Assembly (NCBI GenBank): GCA_027475525.1
Contig: JAMWFC010000053.1
Coordinates: forward strand, 434,001-498,000
Length of the DNA stretch: 64,000 bases
Source of the DNA: Macrolepiota albuminosa
Taxonomy: Eukaryota > Basidiomycota > Agaricomycetes > Agaricales > Agaricaceae
Reading direction: 5' to 3'
Shown here one piece after another: positions 12,501 through 24,500 of the stretch (position 1 is its first letter; each line of letters starts with the position of its first letter). The translations under genes were made by a program, and so were the position numbers. The notes under the pieces were generated by a model. That model had not been told where the DNA came from and made no database searches. It worked only from the letters and a program-made list of their open reading frames with translations.

Positions 12501-15500
12501 ACCGAGTCGTCTACTGATGAAGGCGAGGATACCGAGAGGGACGCCGAGGGCGAGGATGATGATGAGGCTGGGCCTGTAGTCGACACCGATGCGCTGTTGG
12601 CGGTACGCGCTCTTCTGCTTCGCATTACTCCCCCTTTCGCCGCTAACCCTTATCAGAGTGGCCCCAGTGGTAACCGGTGCGTAGTCTTCGGGTTTTCTTC
12701 GCCAGGTAGTGCTAACCTCTTCGTCGCTAGTTCCCCTACTCCCTCGCTTCCGGTTGTCGTGAATATCCCTCCCGCCGAAGATGTCGTAATGTCTGTTGCC
12801 GGTGCTACCCCTGCTCCCGAGCCTGTCGCGGCTAGCGCCTCCCCCGTTGCCCTTCCTATTACACCATCTCTTACCCCTCCTCGTAGCCTCTCTTCTTTCC
12901 CCAGTACTCGCGAGTCCTCTACCGCGCCTGAGTCCGAAGAGACCCTAGTAGCTCAGGGCGAGCGCCGCCGCCGCTGGAGGTACTTGCCTTCCTATGGCAT
13001 CCACCTTTCTTCCGCTAGGGCCATGTCCCCAGGCGATGAGCGCCATGAATGGACCCCCCGTGCTCCCGTAACCGTTCGAGTAAGTCTGCATTTCCTAGTT
13101 AGTTCGCCTCTCCGCTGACCTCCTCTAAGTTCGATCCTTTTTGGACTCCTCCCCCTGCCATGCGCGTTTCCGGCGACGCCTATCCCTGGCTTGGGGATGA
13201 GTTCTCTTATCCTGTCACTCCCCTACGTCCTGCCGCCAATCTCCATCAACAACTTCGCCAGATCGAGGATGCGACTGACGTCGTTGGTAGCGAACTCGCC
13301 CTCCTCCGTCCTCGTGTCTCCACCTTAGCGTGCCGTGAGCTCCTCCTGCTTGAGCTCCATGACGACATCACTGATGCGCTTGAGTGGCAAGCGAGTAACG
13401 CCATTCAAGACGGGGACTTGCTTCCATTGGGTGATCCCGCTCCCTCCGCGTCTGATGCGTAGTCGCCGCGAGTAACGCCATTCAAGACGGGGACTTGCTT
13501 CCATTGGGTGATCCCGCTCCCTCCGCGTCTGATGCGTAGTTGCCAGCCCGTAGCGCTTCGAATTTCTGTGGACTTTGAAAATTTTGATACGTAGTTTGTG
13601 ATAGCCATACTAAAATAAACGCTCCCCTCCCCTTGTTTCGAAATCGTCAGTTTGTAAGTAATCAAAATACAAAGTAAGAAAAAGGGGAAACGCTCAGTAA
13701 ATCATCATGGCGTAAAAACCCCTATTACCAGCGCGACCCAATAGCCAATATCGCGCCAGCCTAGGAAGAAATAGGTATCGTCTGTAGAAAAATAAGTCGA
13801 TTCATGCAAGAAGTTTTAATGTATAAGAAAAGAGTGCCACTGATCGCTTGTGGTTATTCGGTGATGGTGGGTATAAGCGCTAGATCTCGAAGGTTAATAC
13901 CCTCTTTGTGCGACCTAAAATGGACTCCAGCGCATCCTATTGGCTCGTGTCTGCGTCAGGGTCCAAGCCCCTTGAGAAGTGCCCTCCCACGCTGTCGCTA
14001 GTTGAAACACCGTCCGAGCCCTATAAATTGCCCATGCCCCGACAGCATCTCATCAGTCTTCGCGATGGAAAGCCCAACCGGCATCGTGTGGACTGCCCGT
14101 TGTGATCGTGCTCATATCGTAATGGATCCCCCCACTTTCCTGGAATGCGCTACCTCGTTCTTCCACCACTACCCAGCGGTCGGCGTGCCCGGGCTGACCG
14201 ACGGAGTTGTTGAGTTAGGTCGTCGCTGCCAGCTACTTTGTGTGGCCTGTGAGATCTGGAACGATGACCTGCCGTTGACCCGTTTCGGTATGGAGAAAAA
14301 CTGGAGTCGGATTTTTCAGGTGCGCTATTGCCTTTTTCGCCCTCCTTCTCTTCTGATAGTCGCCCAATAAAGCAAATCGCGACCAAGGAAACGAAGGAGC
14401 ATCTTGAGTTGCTGCTGGAGGAGAGTCACTACCTGGTCCGTTACCTTATTACCTTGTTTTCTTCCTTCTAACGCATTGCCCCGCTAGGCGCCCCGCTCGT
14501 CTACTGGTGGCCGGCTTTTTTGCGGTCCAACTGAAGGCTGGCGGCCTTCCAGGCCTCTCCTTTTGCCCGGTCCTTGATACTCGTCCGTCTCCCATGTCGT
14601 TTATGTAAGTCGGCTTCTTCTTTTTCGTGGCGCCACCGGGCTGACAGATTTTGGCTAGTTGATTTCTTTTGTCATAGTTATATGAAATGCATCATTGTCT
14701 TCTCCCCCCCCCTCATGATTGTTTGCGCATGTAAGAGTTCCCAAGTATCCGCGACCCTGCAATCAGCATCATTGTCTTCTCCCCCCCCCTCATGATTGTT
14801 TGCGCATGTAAGAGTTCCCAAGTATCCGCGACCCTGCAACCAGCTGGAGGTATTTTATGGATTCTGGCGCAGTTAACCCAGTTAGTATCATATCATGCCA
14901 GAACCTTCCCTCCTTCTTGATGACCCCGTACTCATTCACCGGCCTCTCATCCTAGATCGCCTCGAGCGCTTCCTCGCGTTAATGCCTGACGGCGGCTTTC
15001 CGCAGGAGAATAGTAACATATTGACCCTTGTGCGCCGATACCGGATCCTTCTAGCGGCCTCCGCCGAATGGGAGATAGACACAGACCCGGCCCTAGTCAC
15101 CGTAAACCCTTTATTAGCGCATGTTTTAGGTAATACTTATGCGCGCCGTAGGAGCAGACCATTGCTGGTACCGCGTTGAGCCTTCATAGTCTTCTCCGCA
15201 AGACCGGGGGTTTGGTTAGTACCTGTACCCCTTTTTCGCCTGGCTTTGGTTAGCTAACTCCCTGCCCTTTTCTAGAGCCTTTCCTGGCTCCCTCTTCCGG
15301 TTCTTGTCAACCCTACCGCTAGTAGAGCCGTGCTCGACCGCGTGATCGTTCCTTTCACAGCTTTAGAGCGTCGCTTGGACGAGGCCGGGTGGTACTTGTC
15401 CCCTACTCGTCCCGCCGCTCCCCCGGGTCCTTCCCGCGCTCCACCTACAATCGCCCTTCCCGTGCCTCCTCGCGCTCCCGTACTTCCTTCTCCAGTCGCT

Positions 15501-18500
15501 CCCGCACCTCCTCCTCCAGTCGCTCCTCCCGCGCCGCCTAACGCTGCCATTCGTCCCCCTTCCGGTGCTCCTCCCGCCTATAGGCGACACAAGGAGCGAG
15601 TCAAGGGTCCTCGTCGGCGGTCGTCATCGTTGTCCTAAGCTTTTTGTAGTCAAGTATAGTTTGGTAATGCCGCATGTATTAGTATCGCCAAGTTATGCAC
15701 CCTTTTCATGATTACTAGCGCATGCTTTAAGTCCGTAGCAGGGGGCGCTAACCGCTGGCGCCTCGTTTTCCGTGGTCTTTTATTGTTCCTCTTCGTCATC
15801 AGGAGTGATCTCGTCATCGTCCACCAACTCAGTCTCTTCAAGCTCTCGCAGTTTGGCCGTGTCAATGTCTAGCGCCGGCAAAGGTAGTGGAATGTGTTCA
15901 CGCGCTAAGTAGGGAATGAGTCGAAACGCCGCTACCGGTCGATGCAAAACCGAGCCGTCCAGCTCGCAGAGTACGTAGGCTCCTCCCCTATTGCGGGAAA
16001 CGACTATGAGGGGCCCTAGGTATCGAGGTCGCATCTTTTTGTTATGGGTTACTTCGATTTTCGAGTTGCACATTAGCACCAAGGCGCCAGCTGTAAAGTT
16101 GTAGTCTCGGATAGTAGCGCTATGCTCGCTTTCAAATCGTAATGCGGCTTGTCGTCTAGCTTGAAATACCACCTCGTGTAGGCGCTCTAGATCCTCCATG
16201 CGTCGTTGTAAGTCAATGGCGCGCCTAGCGATAAGGTCGGTAGAGGACAGGATTGAGTTAGGTGGGGGTTGTAGGTATGTTGCCTCCACGATGTCTGCTG
16301 GAAGCAGGGGATGGGTGCCAGTCGCCGCGTAGTAGGGAGAGCAGCCCATCCTCTTCCGTACGGTAACTCGTTCGGACCAAAAAATCGAATAAGTCGCTTC
16401 GCTCCAGCGACTTTTGTCGCCGTCTACCGCCTTAAATAGCGCCTGTCATACGTCAAAATGTGGTCTCTCCACTATACCGTTAGCACGTTTATTGTATCCT
16501 GAGACTCAGATATGCTGTATGTTGTATTTCTTAGCGAGGTAGGTAAGCGCCTTAACTATTGGCGCTCCGTTGTCTGTAACAATCTCGTGAAGGGCTCCCC
16601 ATCTGCAAATAACATCTTTGAAGAGCCACTTAGCTATAGCGTCGGTATTTTCCCGCTGGAGCATACGGAACTCCGGCCAATGTACCAAAGAACACCTTCC
16701 CTGGATAATGTACTTGTAGCGTCCCGACTTGGGCATGTGCATAGTGTCGATATATATTTTTCCGAACAAGGGTGCTGGAGTCGCTACGGTTGGGGGTATA
16801 AGGACTTGGCGCGTCTGTTGGATTTGGCAGAGATGGCAAGTACGAATATACCATGCGATATCGGCGCTAACTTGAGGCCACCAAAAACGTTCCAATAAAT
16901 TCGCCCGCGTAGCGTAGAGTCCTCGATGTCCCAAGTCATCATGCATAGCGCGCAAGATCCTGACGCGGCCCTCTGGCTTGATTACTAATTTGTGAGCGCC
17001 AGACCTATTTCTTCGCCAAAGCCGATTTTCAACCACAAAGAAAGTCGTTGCATATCGAATGAAGGTGGCGTATTCCGTGTCCGTAAGGTCTGATGGTCGG
17101 CACAAATCCTCTTCTGACTTAGCCTTGGCGCTACGAGGTACCGCCGAATATGGAAGGTTGCGACTATCTTCCCGCAAGGGTCTTGGGTCCTCGACTATCT
17201 TTAGGTCGTTATATGGCTTAGCGACGTTATAGATACTGGCCGTGTAAAAGGTCGATGGAGCTTGATACAGTTTAGGTTGATACGGGATGATAGGGTGTAG
17301 CCAAGTCGAGACAGGTTGGTCTTCGCGAAGGGCCGAGCTTGATACAGTTTAGGTTGATACGGGATGATAGGGTGTAGCCAAGTCGAGACAGGTTGGTCTT
17401 CGCGAAGGGCCGAAATAGGCAATTGAATAATATGTATGAAACCGTGCAATCGGTCAATCCAGTCGTCAAATACGTCCTTATCGCTTTCGAAATAGGCAAT
17501 TGAATAATATGTATGAAACCGTGCAATCGGTCAATCCAGTCGTCAAATACGTCCTTATCGCTTTCATCTAGCGTTTCGTCCTCCGGCTGCCTAGGTCGCC
17601 TAGATAGTCCATCAGGTCCGTGAAACGCACTCTTAACATGCACGAGCTCGAAGTGGAACATTAGTATCGCTACTACCCAGCAATTCATGCTAGCCGAGGG
17701 TTGAATGTCTGGGTTCTGAAGCATCCCTTTGATGTAGCGTGCATCAACTTCGACGATCAGGTTTCGAACCCCAATAAGATACATGTGTAACGCCTGAAAC
17801 GCTTGAAATAATCCGTATAATTCCAGTTTGGGCTGACTATAGCGCAACTCTCTGTCGTTAAGGGTAATTGATCCGAAGCGATTGTAGCGTCTGATTTTTC
17901 GATTCGCGCTATCACATTGACATAAAAAGAAGCCGACCGCAATGTAAGAGGTGTCGACGGCAAGTATAACTGGATCGGATGTAGTATAATCGATGGGTAC
18001 CAATGGCTTCGCTTCCTGCAGCGCCTTCACTAAGTCTTTTTGGGCGTTAATTTGGTCGGGTCCGAATTCGAAGGGGACCCCTGAACGAGTTAAGCGATTT
18101 AGCGCGTGCGCTCGATGTGAAAAATGGTGTATGAACATGCGCAGCACGCCTACCGTGCCTAGAAACGCGCGAACTTCTGAGAGGTTATGGCAGATCCCCC
18201 ACTTCTCCAGAAGCGCTAATCGGCTCTCCTCAGGGATCCTGCCTTCTGGCGTGCAAACGTGCCTCAAAATTTTAAATTGTGGTGCGCAAAGAACCAACTT
18301 GTGTCCTGAGAACGTTCCACCACAATATTTCATGCGCTGAAGCACCCGGTTGACCAATTGGAAGAAGTCCCATAGCGCCATGCGGATATTAGGATTTTCC
18401 GGGTGCACTTCGGGCTTGCCATCTACAAGGCGCCAATCTTTTGGGCCCTTAACGCCAACATCGTCGATAAAACTAAGCACATGGTGGGGTATTTCGGGTT

Positions 18501-21500
18501 GTAGAATAAACGTAATGTCGTCGTGGAATATGGGTACCGAATTCGTCCACCCCATGGGAAGTGTAACCAGTCGTAGTGCTCCGAATGGCGTTTGAAATGT
18601 CGTTAAGTCGCGAGAGGAAGGGTGAATCAAGCGCTCGTCATAGCCAACGTACAGATCCAGGGTAGCGCCACATATTCTTCCCGCGAACGATTCAGCGACG
18701 TGATCGGGGAAGGGCGGTACCCCTGAATGACGAATCGTGACTTTGTTCAGCGGCTCCAGACTGTGAACTATACGTAGCTTGCCATTTTTCTTCAGTACAC
18801 AAAACCATCGCGACCGGTATGCCGAATTGGAAGGCTCGTAAACTCCCGCCGCTATTTTGGAACGAATAATTTGGCAAACCTCCGCTTCAATACCCGGCGG
18901 TATCGGTCGGTTATGCTCGGTCCAAGGTACATGAGGTATTGTTGGTATAACCACTGGTGGAAAGAAGTCAGTTCTCAGTTTACCGCGTTCAGAATCCTCC
19001 CAAGCAAATGCTTTGTTTTGTTTTCGCATAATGTCGGTCAATACATCTAGTTCCGCCGTCAATAGAAAGCCTGTATTGTGGGCGCTAAGGAATAGCGCCC
19101 GTCGTTCTTCCGTAAATTGTCCGGTAGGCTCGAAGGGTGGCGGGTTCGGATTAAGCTCGGGAAGGGTCACTAACGGGTCTCCAATGATTTTTCTCTCGAT
19201 GCGAAATTCTTCGGGTACGCCACTTGCTACCGGTTTCGTTTTAAGCGCTACTGGCTTGTATTTCTTTTTAACCTGAACCCCTTTGCGCTTAGGGGTACTG
19301 TTGTTAGCAAACGTATTATAAATGGAACTCTGGTTTCTAGCGAAACCGGATATCAAAGGTTCTTTAGAATCAGGGGAAGAAACGAAATAAGTGTCTGTCG
19401 AAAGATTTTCAGTAATATCGGATGCAGTGAGGTATAAGTAGGATAAAGCTTCGCTAGTAAGCGACGTAGAAGTGTTCAAGATTTCAGGGGCTAAAGGGGT
19501 ATATGATATAAAGGTTACTTGCCCAGTCCAATGATTATAGTCCAAAATAAGCGCTTCATCTCCATGATCCTCATCACTCATCTCCTCGATGGTGCCGGAA
19601 AACACTCGCAAGGGTCGTCGCTAACGTAAGGTCGCTTTCTTGGTCCAGGCTTCTGGAACCTCCCTCGGGGAAATGTCGGTACTGTTCTCCTAACTCCAGA
19701 ATTGGGGTCACTAATAGTTAGCGTCGTTTCCTCCTCGGACGTTGTTTTGACCACTGATCGTGCTAGCACATCGAAGGGCCTTCCTAATAATAAATCGTAG
19801 GCAGGCGATCTAAGTATGTGAATTTGTAGATAGAATGTAAGATCGCCTATAGCACATGGCACGTTCCGAGCCATCCCCAAGAATCGATCAATCGTGCCGT
19901 TAGCGCTCTGCATGTTAAGAATGATCGTTGGATCGTAAATGATACCCAGCTCGTTAGCGACGTCGGCAGCCATTGAAATAATTTGTGATCCGCTATCCAC
20001 GATAGACTCTATTTCGCTTTTCCCATCAACTGTCAGCATAATTGAGCGAATCGCGTGAGAGTCTTGGGCTACAGTCAAGATGGCGGGATCGTCGCTAGAT
20101 CTTAGCGATTTGAGGTAGGTTTCGACCGGGTCGACGGACGTGGCTTCTTTAGGTGGTGCGACCTCTTCCTTGGTTTCCGGAGCTACCGTCTCGGTTATAT
20201 ATGCGAAACCCGGCAGCGCGTCGTTGCATTCGTCCACCGTTGCTACATTGTTAGCTATGTTTCGTCGAGGGGTAACCACGGTATGCATCTGGTTCCTGAC
20301 GTCTGGCGCCACGCTGCATAACTCTCCTACCGATAGCATAACCTGACTTTGCATGATGCGATCAAAAACTAACTTCGACTTTTCCAGATCATATATAGGC
20401 GCTGTGGGTCGATATCCCCCCGTAGGTTTATCTGGCGCTCCGAAGTTACGATTTAGGGGCGGGGCGTAGTTGCCCCCTAGGCCAGCGTAAGGATGTAGCG
20501 GTGGTTCCGGAACGACCGGCGCCTTGGTGGCTTCTGGTACTTCGTCGTTAGTGCTAGAGGTTGAGGCTGGTGTTGGGGTGGGGCCTGTCGTCGTGCCCGA
20601 CGGCCTGTAATCCTTTAAAGGCTGCTTGCCCTTTTTGATCTCCACTCCATCGAAGACCTGATTCTTTAGCGACCTCAGTTCCTTTTCTAGCGTCTCAATC
20701 CTTTCCTCGCGGGACAGTGTGGGTCGGTCACTGATAGCGTTTAGCTGGAGTACCTCGTGAATTAGTGCTTGTTGAGGAGTCGCCTCCGCTTCTGTTGTCG
20801 TCGTGCTATTCAGGTTGCCTGTCGCTAAGTTCCCGGGGTTCCGACGGTGCCACTCGTCAATGCGTCCCTGGAACGTCTTATGCTCGGGATATAGGGGAAT
20901 GATAGCGCCCGAGGGTAAGACTAGTTTCCCGTCCATTCCCCGGCGCGCCTTCCCTTGTCGCAGATATTGTTCAAGGATAGCGCACCTACCCCTGGTCATG
21001 GTATGTCCTGCCTCGCCGCAAAAATGGCAAAGTCCCATTGGTACGTTGTTTCTAGGCGCCGAAAGACTAGTCGAGATCAAGGTTTCCAGTTTATTCATGA
21101 CGTTAGCGACTGCATTGTTAACGGCATTCTCCAAATCCTCCTTCTTGACGTACCCATTACGGTCATTGGCGGCGCTAGGTGCTGGCGACTCTGTCTTGGG
21201 TGCCATTCCTCCATGGTCCGCCCCAGGTCGCTGTAATGGTATACCCGTATCCGTGCCCTTTAATACCCACTTTCCTGCCTCAAAGACCTTTTCTATGTCG
21301 TATGGTTCCTCGGGGGTATACCCGTATCCGTGCCCTTTAATACCCACTTTCCTGCCTCAAAGACCTTTTCTATGTCGTATGGTTCCTCGGGTGATGGTCA
21401 TGCATAATGATCTCCAAGCGTCGCGCAATCTTAGTCCATAACGAAGTCGGGAATCCTTGTTGAAACAAACGGCGCTCCTCGTTCCCATATAACTTCCCAT

Positions 21501-24500
21501 TTTGGACCAGCCATCTCGCTATCCGCTGGAAATCACGATAATAAGTCGATAGCGCTCCTAAAGTATAGATACCAGCCGCGAAGGTGTCCTGTACTAGCTT
21601 CTGGATTTCCATTACCGTATAACGCGTAGCTTCTTCGGCGCCAGGATATAAATGAATGATAGCCTTTTTCCATTCATCATAGGTAAAAGGCCTAGGTGGT
21701 GCGTCACTAGTAAGTCCTTGGAACTCCTTCAGCCCTGTCCATGATTCGGCTGTGTCGTATGAGACGTATCTGGCGGCGTATTCTTTCATTTGTGTATCGT
21801 CGGTCACCCGGCAATCGCGTAGCAGATACTCCAACTCTTTGAAGTACTGCGTTAGTTCGCGAGGCTTCGTTTCGTCCCATTTTGGCGACGAGAAGTGGTT
21901 TCGGGGTGGCATGCGCTGATTGTTCGGCTGCTCCATACCAATAGGTGTGTTTGTCGAGGTAGGAAGAGTGGTGGTGCTCGTGTTACTTGGCGTCGATGTC
22001 GTAGGTACCGGCTCAGTTAGCTCCGAGTCGCTAGGTTCTGGCGATAATAACCTAGATAACTCTTCTAGAGGAGTAAGCGGCGTATGGTTTTCGCCTGCTA
22101 AGTACTCAAATGGTCGGGAAAAAGGGAAAAAGCTTTCGGCTAAGCTGTCTGGGGCGGCCTCAAGCTCCTGATCCAAAGTCTGTCTCGGTAGCGCGCCTGG
22201 TAAGTGTGGTGAGTCGGTGGTACTTGGTTCAAACGCACTCTCCAACAGGAGGCGGCGCTGTCGCGAGTTTCCGGCGGAATTCTGTCTCAGAAGAACCCCT
22301 CGTGGTGGGCTCCAAAATGATGACGCCAACTGTGGTTTGATGCGCTGGACGTATACGCAGTACAACGCCGTCTCCAGCGCTTGGCGTGCATAGGTGTGAG
22401 GAGTCCTGACAGGGTCCCGGTGTGCTCGAGTGGAGGTAGTAAACGATGCGCTAGATTATAGCGCTTCGGGGGCTACCTGGCAGACGGTAAGCGTCGTAGT
22501 TTAGGCAAAGATATTGGAGAAAAGACAAATAGCGCCGTGTATTGTGCCCGTAGGTGGCACCGTAAACGATGAAGACGAGACAGACGAAGCTAGCGTCCGA
22601 CTTAGTGACGAAGTCAAAGGAGGCTAGCGCGAGTTGAACGCTGAGTGTAACTGTTTGCTCGAGGGGTTACAATTCGTTGTTATATACATGAAAAGTAGCT
22701 ATTTTATATACAGTGTGCTACCGTGTTTGCCAAGATACAAGTCCATCTGCGGCGCTACCTCCTAGCGCCTCTCCTTGTGGTTTACTCTAACGGTGACCTG
22801 TCAACAGCGACCTTGTGCACATGGCTGACGGCGACCAACGGCGTTATGACCCACGGCGACCTGCGGTGACTCTATATTGACTTAGAGTTGTACGAGTCTG
22901 CTCACTTTTCTATAACTCCGATTGGCCAGGCTGTTCCGGGGTATGGTCGGAAAATCCTCGACAGACGCCGTGAGCGCTAATGTCAGCGCTACTCATTGTA
23001 TTAGTTCCTGTCAGGTCCAGATGTCGGATTTAAGTATATCCGGTGCCGCCGTCATTGATCCCTTTAGACTTCTGATTGAAGTGCCTCGTCTAATGGCAGC
23101 GCCTGCTGCTGGCTCCTTCTGGAAGTGATCGGGGTTTAGTTATAGTCCTCTCCCGCCGTTGTGTTAGCGCTATACGTTATGAGCCTCCTTCGTCCTTGGG
23201 CTAGGTGAAAGGAGAGTGCTGAAGGCTTGGTAGCTAGGGGTTAGGATAAATTTCTAAATCCTGTAGTAGTTTGCCAGAGCTAGAGCTGCTCTATACTCCC
23301 AACTGGTCGCCAGAGTCCTGCGTACGTCAAGTGTCGGTTGGCCTATAATGTCCCTTGATGCGCTCAGTCCGAGTAGAAGCCTATCAGCGTACTTGGCGTA
23401 GGGTGGGATAGGGAGATCGAGGTGCGGGAGTGGTGCCGAGCCCGCTATGTTGATAATCGTGGCGCCGACTGGTTAGCACCCTTCTCTCGTTTCGTAAGTT
23501 GCTCTTGTTGCCTGCCGTGTCGCTTAGCTGATTGCTCTCTAGGCGCCTCCTCCCGTCCCTACAATCGAGGACGAGTTGGAGGATATCTTGTCGGGTGCCT
23601 TGCCGATGACGGTAAGCGCGCCTGCACCTGAGTAAGTATCTCTAACCCCTTCTTTTAACTTAGCTTTGGTCTGACTTGTCGCCCCATAGTAAGCAGGAGG
23701 TACTTGCGCCATTAGCGCACCTGCAGGTGGAGGAGGAGCTCGCGGCTAGGCAGGAAGAGGTTTCCCAAGATGTCCACGAGATTACCAGGGCGCTAGAGGA
23801 GCGAGAGAGAGTTGCCACGTTGGCCGCAGAGATGGAGGAGGTTGCCGCAGGGAAGGCGCCTGCTGCTGAGAGGCAGGCGGTAGCAGAGGGATCCGGCAAG
23901 AGTGGTCACGTCGGCAGTGCACAGAGCCCAGCACTGCTGACTAGCAGGAAGGGCTCCCCAATAAAGCCGGGTAAGGCTTTGAAGAAGGTGAGTTTTGGGC
24001 CTATTCTTGCCGCTGCCGTGCCACGCTAACCACTGTTTCCAAGTCTCACAAGAGAAAGGCTCCCCAGTATGTGGTAAGCGGTCTTTTGGAAGTCTGACTA
24101 CTTTATTTACCGTGATTTCTCTAGGCGCCCACACAGTCCAGCTTTGATGACAAGGAGCTGAAGGGGCTGCTGTTGCCGCGTCGCGAGGAGGCCGTCCTTG
24201 ACGAGGGGCAGGAGGCCGGGGTTGTAATGGAGGAGATGAAGGGGAAGAAGACTGTTTCCTTGGCGACCCGGCAGGCGTTCAAGGAGACAAGGGGAGCGGT
24301 AAGTGACTTTTCTGTCTTTATTCTTTTTCTGACTTTTTGCGCTAGTGCGACAAGTGCTGGGCCGATAACGACCCGGAAGGCTGTTGGTTCCCGACTGGGG
24401 CCCAGCCGTGTTATCGTTGCGGCGCCTTGAAACGCGCTTGCACTATCGACGGGGCGAAGAGTCGCGAGCGTGGCGGCGCGCCAGACGCTCTCGTCGAGAA

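Larger units (their letters stand above)
15780..19611 (-). pseudogene. Element A pol: reverse transcriptase, RNase H, integrase
   Basis: The minus strand encodes a reverse transcriptase with RSRWFCVLKKNGKLRIVHSL, DLYVGYDERLIHPSSRD, LPMGWTNSVPIFHDD and the catalytic VLSFIDDVGVKGP. RNase H has LAVDTSYIAVGFFLCQ and VEVDARYIKGMLQNPD. The integrase zinc domain (HDDLGHRGLYATRAN, TCHLCQIQQ) and core (TDNGAPIVKAL) follow. The C-terminus has a GPY/F-like RYLGPLIVVSRNRGGAYVL. There is no chromodomain. Integrase has TGA codons at 16506-16508 and 16446-16448 where element B has arginine codons. Two 77-bp duplications (17258-17411 and 17411-17564) also break the frame, but these look like assembly artefacts. 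Entry is by -1 frameshift from gag-protease near 19598. Confidence 0.85.
6730..23386 (-). mobile_element. Element A: Ty3/gypsy retrotransposon with antisense genes, nested in element B
   Basis: LTRs of 1069 bp lie at 6730-10804 (split by a DNA transposon) and 22318-23386. They start TGATGACG and end CCTATCA like those of B but differ inside. The flanking duplication is GCGT (6726-6729 and 23387-23390). Minus-strand gag-protease and pol occupy 15780-22300, and plus-strand spliced genes occupy 10952-15638. Domains, the gag-pol junction, the polypurine tract and the antisense gene all match element B, so A and B are sister families. The LTRs differ at 16 positions, 13 of them CpG transitions. 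Integrase has two TGA codons. Confidence 0.92.

Noticed and set aside
17272..17450. Apparent novel C-terminus of element A RNase H frame (GPSRRPTCLDLATPYHPVST)
   Set aside because: It is created by the 77-bp duplications 5 and 6. Without the extra copies the frame continues into integrase as in element B.
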